NCBI GenBank assembly: GCA_958430865.1
Contig: CAUDNR010000556.1
Span: 5,276 to 18,052, forward strand
DNA: 12,777 bases
DNA from: Entrophospora sp. SA101
Taxonomy: Eukaryota > Glomeromycota > Glomeromycetes > Entrophosporales > Entrophosporaceae
Reading direction: 5' to 3'
The notes under the pieces are model-generated. The model was not told where the DNA came from, did not search any database, and saw only the letters and a list, made by a program, of their open reading frames with translations. The translations under genes were made by a program, and so were the position numbers. Below, piece after piece: positions 1-8,171 of this stretch (the first letter of the stretch is position 1; every line of letters begins with the position of its first letter).

Positions 1-13
1 ATAGAAAATGTTG

Positions 14-75
14 AGAAGCCCAAATTGCCCAAACTAGTTTGGGCTTTGAGAAAACAGTTTGGACCAGAAACCTTA
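14..75 (+). repeat. Left arm of a perfect 62-bp inverted repeat
   Basis: This segment is the exact reverse complement of 1094-1155 over 62 bases. It contains an 18-bp perfect palindrome, GCCCAAACTAGTTTGGGC, at 27-44, so each arm can also fold on itself. It is much richer in G+C than the surrounding DNA. Outside the perfect block, an AAAATG at 5-10 also matches the other arm, so the repeat may reach the window edge. The arms probably are terminal inverted repeats of a DNA transposon or foldback element. No target duplication can be checked, because the outer flank of this arm is lost. Confidence 0.9.
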
Positions 76-532
76 TTCTTAATGTTTATAATTTTTCTTT
101 TTTCTTGGTATCTTTATCTAAATATGTTTGCAAAGATTTATTATCTGCTAATTTAAAAATATAAGGTGCAATTTTTTCACACCATCCCTTTTTAAAATAC
201 TTCTGAAAGTACTACCAGTAACTGGCAATTTTTCCACTAAAAGTATAATAAGTTTTTTTACATAAGACCTTATATAAATATTCCAAATATACTTACAGCA
301 ATGTGTGTATGTTATTTGAAATCACCTCTATGATAAAAAAAAAATGTATATAAAATTTGAGATGTATAATGCCCTACAGAGAATTTTTTTTGTTAATTAT
401 TAAATTTTTTAAACTAAATATTCTGACTTTTAATATATTATCATTGTAATTAAATATTGTTATTTAGTTCAAAAATTATGCAAATCTCATTAACACAAGA
501 TCCAATTAGAATATATCTTTGCAATGCATCAC

Positions 533-935
533 ATGGAAGGTAGAAATCTTCAAAATGATGAATATTCAAAAAGAAGAAACAAATAATATGGGAAATGTCC
601 AACTTGTAATAGATATAATACTTATCAGGCATGTTGTCAATCATGCAACCCAAAGCTATTAACCAAAATATGGACTAGTAACAATGAAGCATTAGATGAG
701 TTAATTAAAAGCACACAACTTAAAGCAACTGAGTATAATTATTATTATCTTTGGTGGATTCCTTATAATGATTTAACAAATTTTGTGAAGGTGGTTTTGC
801 AACTATATACAAAGTTATTTGGTTAAATGGCAAGAAAAGTGTAAATTATTGAAATAAAAGAACTAGTAAAGATATGACCGTGGCATTAAAAAAAACTACA
901 TAATTCACAGAATATTTCCAATGATTGAGCAAAAA
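533..935 (+). pseudogene. Protein kinase gene fragment (CxxC ribbon plus kinase N-lobe), frameshifted
   Basis: From about 533 a frame reads through one TAA at 584-586 into YGKCPTCNRYNTY, then ACCQSCNPK, giving two CxxC pairs like the short zinc-ribbon-like leader of the large Rhizophagus kinase family. It continues with WTSNNEALDELIKSTQLKAT and LWWIPYNDLTNF, the linker typical of that family. After a one-base frameshift near 789 comes GGFATIYKVIWLNG, the glycine-rich ATP loop. Further on, MTVALK and, after another shift, KLHNSQNISND give the VAIK-type lysine strand. Nothing of the C-lobe (HRD, DFG) is present. The fragment ends near 935, 158 bases before the right repeat arm. The three disruptions make it a pseudogene. 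It could never have been a whole kinase inside these repeats: only the leader and first N-lobe strands are there. Family assignment rests on remembered motif order. Confidence 0.85.
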
Positions 936-1093
936 CCCCTACTCAAAATTATAAATTGGTTAGTATCAAAAAACAGAGAATTTATGAAAATGATTATACA
1001 AAACAAACACTATTTTACAACTTTCCTCTTAACATTAGCACCCAAATGCAATTTCAGGGTCACCAACTCTGCTCTGAATTGTAACCTTCACAT

Positions 1094-1155
1094 TAAGGTT
1101 TCTGGTCCAAACTGTTTTCTCAAAGCCCAAACTAGTTTGGGCAATTTGGGCTTCT
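1094..1155 (-). repeat. Right arm of the 62-bp inverted repeat
   Basis: Exact reverse complement of 14-75, including the 18-bp palindrome (here 1125-1142). With the left arm it delimits 1,142 bp holding the kinase fragment and otherwise AT-rich non-coding DNA. Complete identity of the arms suggests a recent event or gene conversion, unlike the enclosed gene fragment, which has decayed. The bases just outside, TGGCATTTTTTATAAA, do not match the left flank as a clear target duplication. Confidence 0.9.
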
Positions 1156-1250
1156 TGGCATTTTTTATAAACATGAACATTAAAAAATTATATGAATCAA
1201 CTTAAACAACTTTAAAATAATTTCTCCCAATTTCAGCTAATAACAAAAAG

Positions 1251-1302
1251 TAGTTTGGGCAATTTCGGCTACTAATAGAAGCAGTTTCGGCCAGAAACCT
1301 TA
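1251..1302 (+). repeat. Diverged third copy of the repeat arm
   Basis: This stretch has TAGTTTGGGC (1251-1260) and CAGTTTCGGCCAGAAACCTTA-like sequence (1282-1302), matching the inner parts of the arm at 14-75 in the same orientation. The left arm reads TTTGGACC where this copy reads TTTCGGCC. It lies about 100 bp outside the right arm, so the arm family is dispersed and not restricted to one pair. Confidence 0.7.
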
Positions 1303-1334
1303 AATGGTACACATCATTTTTTCATTTCTTAAAA

Positions 1335-1442
1335 AATGCTACACAAGTGTTGGAAGTGCTAATCAAATTGGTTACAGATAATTTCTATATTTGGTTAGCA
1401 TGAACCATGTGCATCAATGCTATAAAAAATGTGTGTAGCATT
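1335..1442. repeat. Imperfect palindromic element around AATGCTACACA
   Basis: AATGCTACACA at 1335-1345 is inverted as TGTGTAGCATT at 1432-1442, giving 11-bp arms around about 86 bp. Related TAGCATTA words recur near 1490 and 1536. The rest of 1303-1614 is AT-rich with no coding signal. It lies 3' of the Plavaka-like relic, so it could be that element's subterminal repeat region, but I cannot identify its terminus. Confidence 0.5.
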
Positions 1443-1614
1443 AAATAAAAAATGAAGTGTACTGTTTACTTGATGTTGCATTGGAAATTTCTAGCATTAA
1501 TTCAAATGATCTTTTGTCCATTTTGGTTTTCCATAGCATTAGTCACATAATATTATGATGGGTGATGCAATGTCACTGACACAATTTAATAATTTTGACA
1601 TGTATAATCAAAAA

Positions 1615-2828
1615 TCAAAACGTGAATTTATTAACAAAAAATTGATTATCAACATTAAATCTTGGAACAACATGAACAGTATCAATTATAGTTTGTACAA
1701 ATACAAAATCATACAAATTTGTTAATTTTAAATGCGGGCATTCATAAACATAAGATTGACTTTTAACAAAGTCATACCATCTAACAAGTGCCAATTGTAG
1801 TGTTATATTATCATCAATGAAATCTACTTCAGCAAGCAGTAAAATCTAATAATAATAATAATAAATAATATAAATTACCAAAAAGTTTTGATATAAAAAA
1901 ATACTTATATATATTTACTTGCCCATAGCATAAATCTTCATCAGTTAAATAATCTGAAGATTCATTTGAATCCATTTTGATTGATACATTACTAAACCAG
2001 GATTTATTATGGTAATTATTATCTGATCTGATGATGCTACCATTATATAAAGTTACTGCTTTGAAAAGCTTGAGTTTTTTCATTTTTAATTTTAAAATTA
2101 AAAAGTTTTTTGAAATTTTGAAAACAAATAAAGAATTTTTCTAATCCTATTTTCATATTACCATTTAATTTATTTTCATTGATTAAATTTAAAAAAATAT
2201 CATCAGATTCTGATAATACCAACTTCCATGATAAACCTGATAATATATATGTTGAGATTGTTGTATTTTTTTGATTTGATTTTTGTGATTTAATCTGACA
2301 AAAATTTTTTCTTTCTACCTAATTTATAAAAATAAAATTTTAACTATATAATTGCATAAATAAAAATACTAAATAATTTATATATACCATATTTGTAATT
2401 TGTTCTATTATATTTTTTTATTTGTCATTTTGTAAGGAATCTTTACAAAATATTTATGTAAAGATTCATATGTTTCAGTTGTATATTGATTAAGGGAACC
2501 AAAATTTTTTATGGAGTCAATAAATAATATGGTACCTCCAATGATGAAGTTTTGGAAATCTAAGATTTGATTTAGAAAATTTGCAAAACAACTCAACAAA
2601 TTTTTTTGACCAATCTATAATGGAGTCCTAAATATATATAATAAATATATTAATAAAAGTGATTGTGAATTCATATTAATAAAAATTTTCCTTTACCTCA
2701 AAATCTATTAAATCACTTTCTGTGAAAGATTCTTTCTGACTTTTTATGTACATTTTGTTAAATAAAACAAATACCCTAGTTAACATTTCATTCTTTATTT
2801 TATTTTCTTCATCATGAAAATTTTTACT
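1615..2828 (-). pseudogene. Plavaka-like (CMC/CACTA) transposase, C-terminal exons, decayed
   Basis: Four exons can be read on the minus strand: about 2828-2697, 2627-2388, 2318-1919 and 1845-1615, with introns of 69, 69 and 73 bp that have GT..AG ends. Exon A gives NEMLTRVFVLFNKMYIKSQ. Exon B gives NLRFPKLHHWRYHII, then after a frameshift SIKNFGSLNQYTTETYESLH and KYFVKIPYKMTNKK, then after a second shift IIEQITNM. This matches the order in Plavaka proteins (PK.H...H, SI..FGS..GYNTE..E.LH, YA+..YR..N+). A third frameshift falls near 2080, before AVTLYNGSIIRSDNNYHNK and DEDLCYGQ. The final exon gives LAEVDFIDDNITLQLALVRW, YECPHLKLTNLYDF and VHVVPRF and ends at TGA 1615-1617. The catalytic domain upstream is missing, and the relic stops where the Tc1-like element begins. 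It cannot make a functional transposase. Confidence 0.85.
1846..1918 (-). other. Last intron of the Plavaka-like relic
   Basis: The donor GTAAATAT follows ...CYGQ and the acceptor ATTATTAG precedes ATTTTACTG, phase 0, 73 bp. It ends in an (AAT)n microsatellite at about 1847-1866. Intact splice signals in a frameshifted gene suggest fairly recent decay. Confidence 0.7.
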
Positions 2829-2836
2829 ACAGTGTG

Positions 2837-2855
2837 TGTCACAATAATACATCCA
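2837..2855 (+). repeat. Left terminal inverted repeat of the Tc1-like element
   Basis: The 19 bases are repeated perfectly, in inverse, at 5239-5257. The preceding bases TACTACAGTG fit a TA target followed by a CAGTG terminus starting at 2830. The next 350 bp (2856-3209) are AT-rich leader with no recognisable coding sequence. Confidence 0.8.
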
Positions 2856-3209
2856 AAATAATTGGTCTTCTTAAAATTGACATGGATCAAATTCCCATGC
2901 ACTTTTTGAAAAAAAACAACGTTAATCAATTATTTTAGTTAAGAGCTATTGAGCTACGTTGAGCCTTTTTAAATAAGTTCAGTGTAACAAGAGTCATGTC
3001 AGGTTAAAGTTTGAAAATTCTATTATAAAAGTTATAAAAATTCTGAAATTGGCACCTTATAATTTTGGTCAATTTCGTCTAATGTTGGCCCAACTTATAA
3101 AATAAAATGTCACATATCAATTTAATTAATTCGCGTAAATTGAATCACAATATTTCAAAATATTCTTTTTGCTAATTTTTCTTCTAATAAAAATCCTAAA
3201 ATACTTAAA

Positions 3210-5150
3210 ATGGTTGGAATTAAAAAAAGAACTCAACACTTAAAAATTATTGCTAAAATTTCTGTGCATTCAAGACAAGAAAAACAAAAAATACCAGAGG
3301 ATAATGAAATTTAGTGAGAAATTATTGTTTAATTTGCTAAGTATAACTTGATAATTAAATTAAATATTTCTTTTTTTGGAGAAAATAGTGATTCTGCTAA
3401 TTCTGATGATTTTGAAGAAATGATTTCATATTTTGATGAAGAATTTGAAAATAACAGTGAATCTTTATTCCAATTATTGATTAATAATATGAAAAATTAT
3501 AAAGCTAAAAGACCTTTAACCTATCATGGAAATTCAACAAGAACACAAAAAAGAAGAAAGCATCAACAAAAGAAAATATCAATAAAAGTGGTCAAACTCT
3601 TGATCAATTTTTTATATGAAATATCATCTTTTTTAAGAGAGGAAAAATTTAATGTGACTGTAAATAATTTTAAAGAATTTATTGCTAAAGATGTATTTCC
3701 TAGTATAGGAGTTGAAAATGAGACAGCAATCAGGTGAGAAGAAGAATATTTTTTTTGTAAACTATTCTTAATTAACAAAAATTTTTTTTTTAAGTTTATC
3801 AACAGCAAACAGGTGGTTGAAGAAAATGGGCTATGTATATGACAAATATAAAAAAGGTCTTTATTTTGATGGACATGAAAGAAGTGACATGGTTGAATAT
3901 AGAAGTAAATTTTTAGAGGAAATAGAGTTGTGAGTTATGAATTTATTATAACAATTATCATCTAAAAACATAATTAATCAATGCTTTGATTTTTAATATA
4001 GATATCAGAAATTAATGCCAACATTTACAGGTGATAATCTTGAAATCCAAATCAATCCAGAATTAAATGAAGGAGAAAAACTTCATATATTGGTAACACA
4101 TGATGAAACTACCTTTCAATCAAATGATGGATTGAAATCTGAGTGGATGCCTGAAGGAGAACAACCTTTGAGGAAAAAAGGACAAGGCAGATCAATCCAT
4201 GTAAGTGAATTTGTTACTAACACAATTGGAAGATTAAAACTGAATCAACAACAGGTTTATGAGTTTGGAGAGTCAGTTCCTCATGAGGCAAGGGTAATGA
4301 TGAATCCAGGAAAAAATTTTGATGGATGGTGGAATGTTGAAAAATTAATTGATCAAGTAATGTTTCAATTTAACTGAAATCTTACTAAATTGAAAAAAAG
4401 TTAAAGATATTTTTATTATAGATAATTAAACATGCAATTCCAATATTTGAAGCCACTCACCCAGGTGCAGTTGCAGTTTTTGCCTTTGACAATTCTTCAA
4501 GTCATGCCAAAATTGCAGACAATGCTTTAAATGTAAATAATATGAATTTAAATCCTGGTGGGAAAAAACCTAAACTGCAAGACACAATCTTTAATGGAAA
4601 AATTCAAACAATGAATTTTCCTGATGACTTTCATGATCCTAAATTATGTGGAAAACCCAAAGGAATAAAATTAATTTTGGAAGAACGTGGATTATGGCCA
4701 AAAGAAGGGTTAATATTAACTTGCAATAATAATAATATTGAAGAAATTACAAACTATCCAGATTGTTGTGCAAGACATAAATTAGGAGCACAACCAGATT
4801 TTGTAGCTCAAATACCTTTAATACAGGAAATCATTGAAAGCACATGGCCATAGGTGATGTTCTATCCAAAATACCATTGTGAATTAAATTACATTGAGAT
4901 GTATTGGGGTGCAGCAAAGAGGTATGCAAGAGAAAACTGCAACTATACCTGGAAAGGTCTGGAGAAAACTGTTCCTTTGGCATTAGACTCTGTTTCTTTA
5001 AATTCAATTTGTAAATTTGAAAGGAAGTCAGCTCGTTATATGGATTGTTATAGAAAAGGCTTGAATATGAAACAAGCTGAGTATGCTGTAAAAAAATACA
5101 AGTCTCATAGAAAAATACCAGACTCAATCTTGACAGAAATAGATATTTAA
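3210..5150 (+). pseudogene. Tc1/mariner-superfamily DDE transposase with long D-E insert, five exons, interrupted
   Basis: It would cut and paste its own element. ATG 3210 opens MVGIKKRTQHLKIIAKISVH, but TAG/TGA at 3312-3317 and a TAA at 3330-3332 interrupt the frame; a frameshift or an unrecognised intron could explain this. Clear exons follow: about 3382-3733, 3795-3929, 4002-4356 and 4422-5150, with introns of 61, 72 and 65 bp. Exon 2 is acidic, then basic (TRTQKRRKHQQKK). LSTANRWLKKMGY and KGLYFDGHERSD precede the catalytic core. The catalytic residues are Asp in THDETTFQSNDG (codon 4102-4104), Asp in AVFAFDNSSSH (4488-4490) and Glu in [10 protein letters not shown] (4896-4898). The last two are 135 residues apart instead of about 34-39 in classical Tc1/mariner; the insert carries KPKGIKLILEERGLW and DCCARHK, as in a widespread fungal branch. 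An in-frame TAG at 4851-4853 lies just before the catalytic Glu, removing it. The gene ends ...[12 protein letters not shown] at TAA 5148-5150. Confidence 0.9.
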
Positions 5151-5238
5151 TTCATTAATATAACTTTTTAAAAAAAAATAAAAAATAAATTTTTATCACG
5201 TGCAAACTTCATGATAATTTGGCCCCTCTATATAAAAA

Positions 5239-5257
5239 TGGATGTATTATTGTGACA
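5239..5257 (-). repeat. Right terminal inverted repeat of the Tc1-like element
   Basis: Perfect 19-bp inverse of 2837-2855, 88 bp after the transposase stop codon. Outside it the sequence ATTGGATATTTA differs from the left terminus, so the exact right boundary is uncertain by about 7 bp. Confidence 0.8.
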
Positions 5258-5796
5258 TTGGATATTTACCATTACGATTATTCTCAATTCTTTTTTACCG
5301 AATCTAAATCTTTTTTTTTTGGTGACATACTGATATATTTAAAATCAATATTTAGCCATATCTTTGTATGAAAATTTGGTCGGTTTAATTAATCACTTCA
5401 ATTTTGTCAATTTTCAATTTCGTCAATTTCGTCAACCATTCTTTTAATATTAATATAATAAAATTCAGATTATGACTACATTTGGAATCATCCAATCAAA
5501 TTTCAACACTGCTATACGCATCTTTACATGTAGAACTCTACAACAAATTATTGCGTTAAAACTAAAGACCTATTCTATTAACCAATAATGCTATTTTTAG
5601 GTCTTTAGACCGAGCCAATTATAGAATAAAATATAAATGAAATTTTGATAGAAAAAGAACAGAATATTTTTTAAAATGTAATTTCGACCAAAGCAAAGGA
5701 AAAAAATAAAAAAATTGTTTTTTAGCATTTCTCGCGCCCGCACAATCCAGCAGATAACCAAGTATTTACCGTCTATTATCACCAATATATTTTATC
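5258..5796. other. Intergenic region between the Tc1-like element and the transcription factor 3' end
   Basis: No gene is supported here. It contains TTTCGTCAATTTCGTCAACC near 5418-5437, a direct repeat of TTTCGTCAA-type words that recurs at 3069-3080 and, inverted, at 10177-10193. An 11-bp perfect inverted repeat lies at 5562-5608. On the minus strand this is the 3' flank of the transcription factor gene; no canonical AATAAA is seen in the first 200 bp. Confidence 0.6.
5562..5608. repeat. 11-bp inverted repeat able to form a stem-loop
   Basis: CTAAAGACCTA at 5562-5572 is inverted as TAGGTCTTTAG at 5598-5608, with a 25-base loop. It lies about 190 bp beyond the stop codon of the transcription factor, possibly in its 3' untranslated region or in the end of a small element. 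No function is shown. Confidence 0.55.
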
Positions 5797-6847
5797 TCAT
5801 AGTCGTGATAGTAGCTTCAGTACATCCGCCGCCTCATACATATAAGTATCATAATGATCAAGATTTGTTTCTTGCTGGGTATTGGTTTGATGATTATAGA
5901 TATTATCTTGAAACAATAGTTGTTGCAAACAATTACATATATAAAAAAATTTTTTTTTGTTAGTAAGAACGAACGAATAAATTAGTTAATTAGTTAATTA
6001 ATTTACATTACTTATAAATACCATCTATATTGATATGAGTGTCAACGACAATATTAACTGGATTTACGGGAATATGTACGTATATATTATCATTAGTACT
6101 ATTTTTATTTTTATTTTTATTTTTATCATTGCTATTACCTTGTGTTTGTCTTATTTTTGGACTCGAAATACTAGAAGTACCTTTTAAATTAAGATTATCA
6201 GATATTACTCCATTGTTACCATGATAACATGGTTTAGTAACTTTGATAATATTATCAGCAGCATTGACATCACAATTTTTTGTTTCTTTTTCCTATTAAT
6301 TAAAGAAAATAGATGATTATTTGAAACAAAGAAAGAGTATTGAAAAAATTTGATTTTTTTTTACCTTAGGTTTATTTTTGCTATTAAGTTTGCGACCTCG
6401 TTTTCCCGGATTTTCATCAAAAATGCATATTCTTTTCTCTTCAATGCACCTATTGCAAGAAGTAGAATTCTTCTCTTCTTTTACACACCTTAAACGTGCT
6501 CCGCGGCATGGATTGCATGCAATACGAGAATGCGTGCGCTTTACGTAAGGTTTTGTTTTTCGTGCTTCCTTCTTTTTCGGTCGTCTATTTGTTCGAATAC
6601 TAAATGTATCTGGTTTCAATTCGGACTGTGGTGCCGTATGACCCGGTTGTTCATTAAAAGGATATACATCTAGATATGGGTAATATGGTAATTGAGAATT
6701 TGGTTGTAAATATGATATTTGACTATTATCCAATAATGTTGGATATATTTGAATCTGTTGTGGATAATGAGATTCGAGCAAACGATTGGAAAGTTGATTG
6801 TAATATTTATTGTGAATTTGCTGCTCGTTTAATAGAGGCGGATCCAT
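5797..6847 (-). CDS. Fungal Zn(II)2Cys6 transcription factor, three exons, 287 aa
   Basis: A presumed nuclear DNA-binding regulator. Exon 1 (6847-6365) begins MDPPLLNEQQ; an in-frame TAA nine bases upstream fixes this ATG unless a 5' intron exists. Residues about 1-85 are Gln/Pro/Tyr-rich, 88-104 are strongly basic (RRPKKKEARKTKPYVKR, likely nuclear localisation), and 111-141 hold a perfect C-x2-C-x6-C-x9-C-x2-C-x6-C cluster (ACNPCRGARLRC ... CNRCIEEKRIC), followed by GKRGRK. Exon 2 (6292-6022) is Asn/Lys-rich with a (Lys-Asn) run. Exon 3 (5906-5797) ends YEAADVLKLLSRL, a possible short amphipathic helix. Introns are 72 and 115 bp; the second has donor GTATTT and branch-like TTACTAAC. Exon lengths 483, 271 and 110 sum to 288 codons. 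Reading through the second donor instead gives 255 aa ending in GIYK at 6008. No fungal-specific middle homology region is seen, and the protein is short for the class. Target genes are unknown. Confidence 0.85.
5907..6021 (-). other. Proposed second intron of the transcription factor gene
   Basis: Donor G|GTATTT after ...HINID and acceptor TTTCAAG|AT restore the frame exactly (phase 1). TTACTAAC, close to the classical branch-point consensus, lies about 50 bases before the acceptor, and no AG occurs between them. The following exon is open, GC-richer than its surroundings and ends after 35 residues. If this intron is retained, translation stops at 6008-6010. Confidence 0.65.
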
Positions 6848-6948
6848 TTTTTTTTAATAATTGATTAAAAAAATTTATAAATAAAAAAATTCAAAATTAC
6901 GAAAGAAAATAAAATCGATAAGTGAAATTTTAGCAAACAGATTTATAG

Positions 6949-6957
6949 TTTTATATA
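6949..6957 (-). promoter_or_regulatory. Possible TATA box of the transcription factor gene
   Basis: TATATAAAA on the minus strand lies about 100 bp before the start codon at 6847, a plausible distance for a fungal TATA element. In DNA this AT-rich such a match can be chance. Confidence 0.3.
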
Positions 6958-7507
6958 CAAATGAACTATATAAATTTTCTTCTGTTTAACTTTGTAACTT
7001 TCTAGAATCCCGTTATAGATACTAGTGATAAACATAAATATAAATATCATTATTAATGAGATTGTGTAAAAATTGAAAACAAATCATAGAAACCTTTCTT
7101 TAGAGAAATTAAGATTTCTTGGCCAAATTATTCGATAAATGGGAATTCTAAATTCGATATTTATTTACTGTGATATAGATTTTCTAAAAAGGCAAAAAAT
7201 CTCTTTTGTCCAATAAAACTCTCAAACAAGAAATTGTATTACAAAATAAAAGCCCTACCTAATTACTTTTATTTTCTCAAAACTAGAGTAGCGAGTAATA
7301 TATAGTTCAATAATCATCACCACCACCTTTTTTAATATACAGGAAAAAAAAACAAATATATATGTATAATTCTAATTTATATATATATATAAATATAAAC
7401 GAAACACACAAAATAATAAAATCTATAATAAAAATGATCATAAATTGAAAAATTATATACATTTTTAAACCTCAAAAAAAAAAAAAATATTCAAAAATGA
7501 ATCTTTC
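6958..7507. other. AT-rich non-coding region
   Basis: No coding signal on either strand. It holds homopolymer A and T runs and an (AT)n tract around 7380-7391. One 60-base line (7381-7440) has only 8 G+C by count. It separates the transcription factor promoter from the 3' end of the gene at 7508-8158; the two genes lie in the same orientation. Confidence 0.6.
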
Positions 7508-8158
7508 TTATTTTTTGATTGTTTTTTTTTTATAATGATTTTTAACAATCCCCTATGAAGAATAATTTTTTAACCTTTTAATTTCTTTTATTTTTAATAA
7601 AGAAAATTTATTATAAATTTAATAATATAATGATAGCATGATTATGAATGAATACAATATTAAAAAACTCACTTTAGTGGAAGTGAAATTATATGTTAAA
7701 CCAAGTCCCATTTTTGAAGAAATTTTTGTCTATTGAGATACTGTTTGTTATAAAGGAGTTTCATTTAAAACACCTGATATATAAACAATCTTATTTGTTG
7801 GTCCGACTTCTATAATTACATCATCTGGATTTTTTACTGTAGGAACATTTGCTATAATGAAATATCATTTCTATTTCAAAACAAAAAAATAATTTAATTT
7901 TTTATCCATTCTTCAAAATAAGCCGCGTTTTTACCTGTATGATCAGGACCTTCCACAAAATCGGATAATGCTGGGTTAATAAGTTATATTTAATAAATAA
8001 ATTTATGTGCATAAGGTAGGTATGTACAGAGAAAAGAGGAAACATCTTTCACAAGTGAGGGAGGACTTCAAACGAGACATTATTTTTAAATGAGGGGAAA
8101 TAGTGGAAAACTACATTTGGGAATAGATACCTCTTACGACTTTGAAATCGCCTTCCAT
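7508..8158 (-). pseudogene. Four-exon gene of unknown function with two in-frame stops
   Basis: I do not recognise the family. Exons: 8158-8131 (MEGDFKVVR), 7970-7935 (LSDFVEGPDHT), 7851-7673 and 7552-7508, with introns of 160, 83 and 120 bp that have good ends (GTATCT..CCCAG, GTAAAA..TATAG, GTGAGT..CATAG). All junction phases agree (1, 1, 0). Exon 3 reads NVPTVKNPDDVIIEVGPTNK, IVYISGVLNETPL, then TAA (7748-7750), QTVSQ, TAG (7730-7732), then TKISSKMGLGLTYNFTSTK. The last exon is GIVKNHYKKKTIKK. A glutamine codon changed by one C-to-T step would give either stop. No signal peptide or membrane segment is seen; the product would be about 95 aa. A 44-bp intron (GTGTTT..CAATAG) could also remove both stops but changes the frame and seems too short. 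The consistent splice phases argue for a real gene; whether it is dead is less sure. Confidence 0.55.
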
Positions 8159-8171
8159 CCTTTATTATAAA

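Larger units (their letters stand above)
2837..5257. mobile_element. Tc1/mariner-like DNA transposon, 2.4 kb, with 19-bp terminal inverted repeats
   Basis: TGTCACAATAATACATCCA at 2837-2855 is inverted exactly at 5239-5257. The left repeat can be extended outwards to TA-CAGTG (TA at 2828-2829), the form expected of a Tc1/mariner end with TA target duplication. The right end is less clear outside the 19 bp; a TA lies at 5263-5264. Between them lies one transposase gene on the plus strand. On its left, the element starts exactly where the Plavaka-like exon is cut off. The transposase is mutated, so the copy is probably dead, although its ends could still be used by a transposase from another copy. 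Confidence 0.8.

Noticed and set aside
939..1083. Open frame after the kinase fragment (AKTPTQNYKLV...)
   Set aside because: 48 codons without stop, but it does not continue the kinase domain and has no start or known motif.
3563..3808. Minus-strand open frame over transposase exon 2
   Set aside because: Shadow of the plus-strand exon, which has clear family motifs.
5265..5327. Minus-strand MSPKKKRFRFGKKELRI peptide as a possible exon
   Set aside because: Basic peptide from A-rich DNA that runs into the transposon terminus; no donor, no family resemblance, and no fit to the missing Plavaka part.
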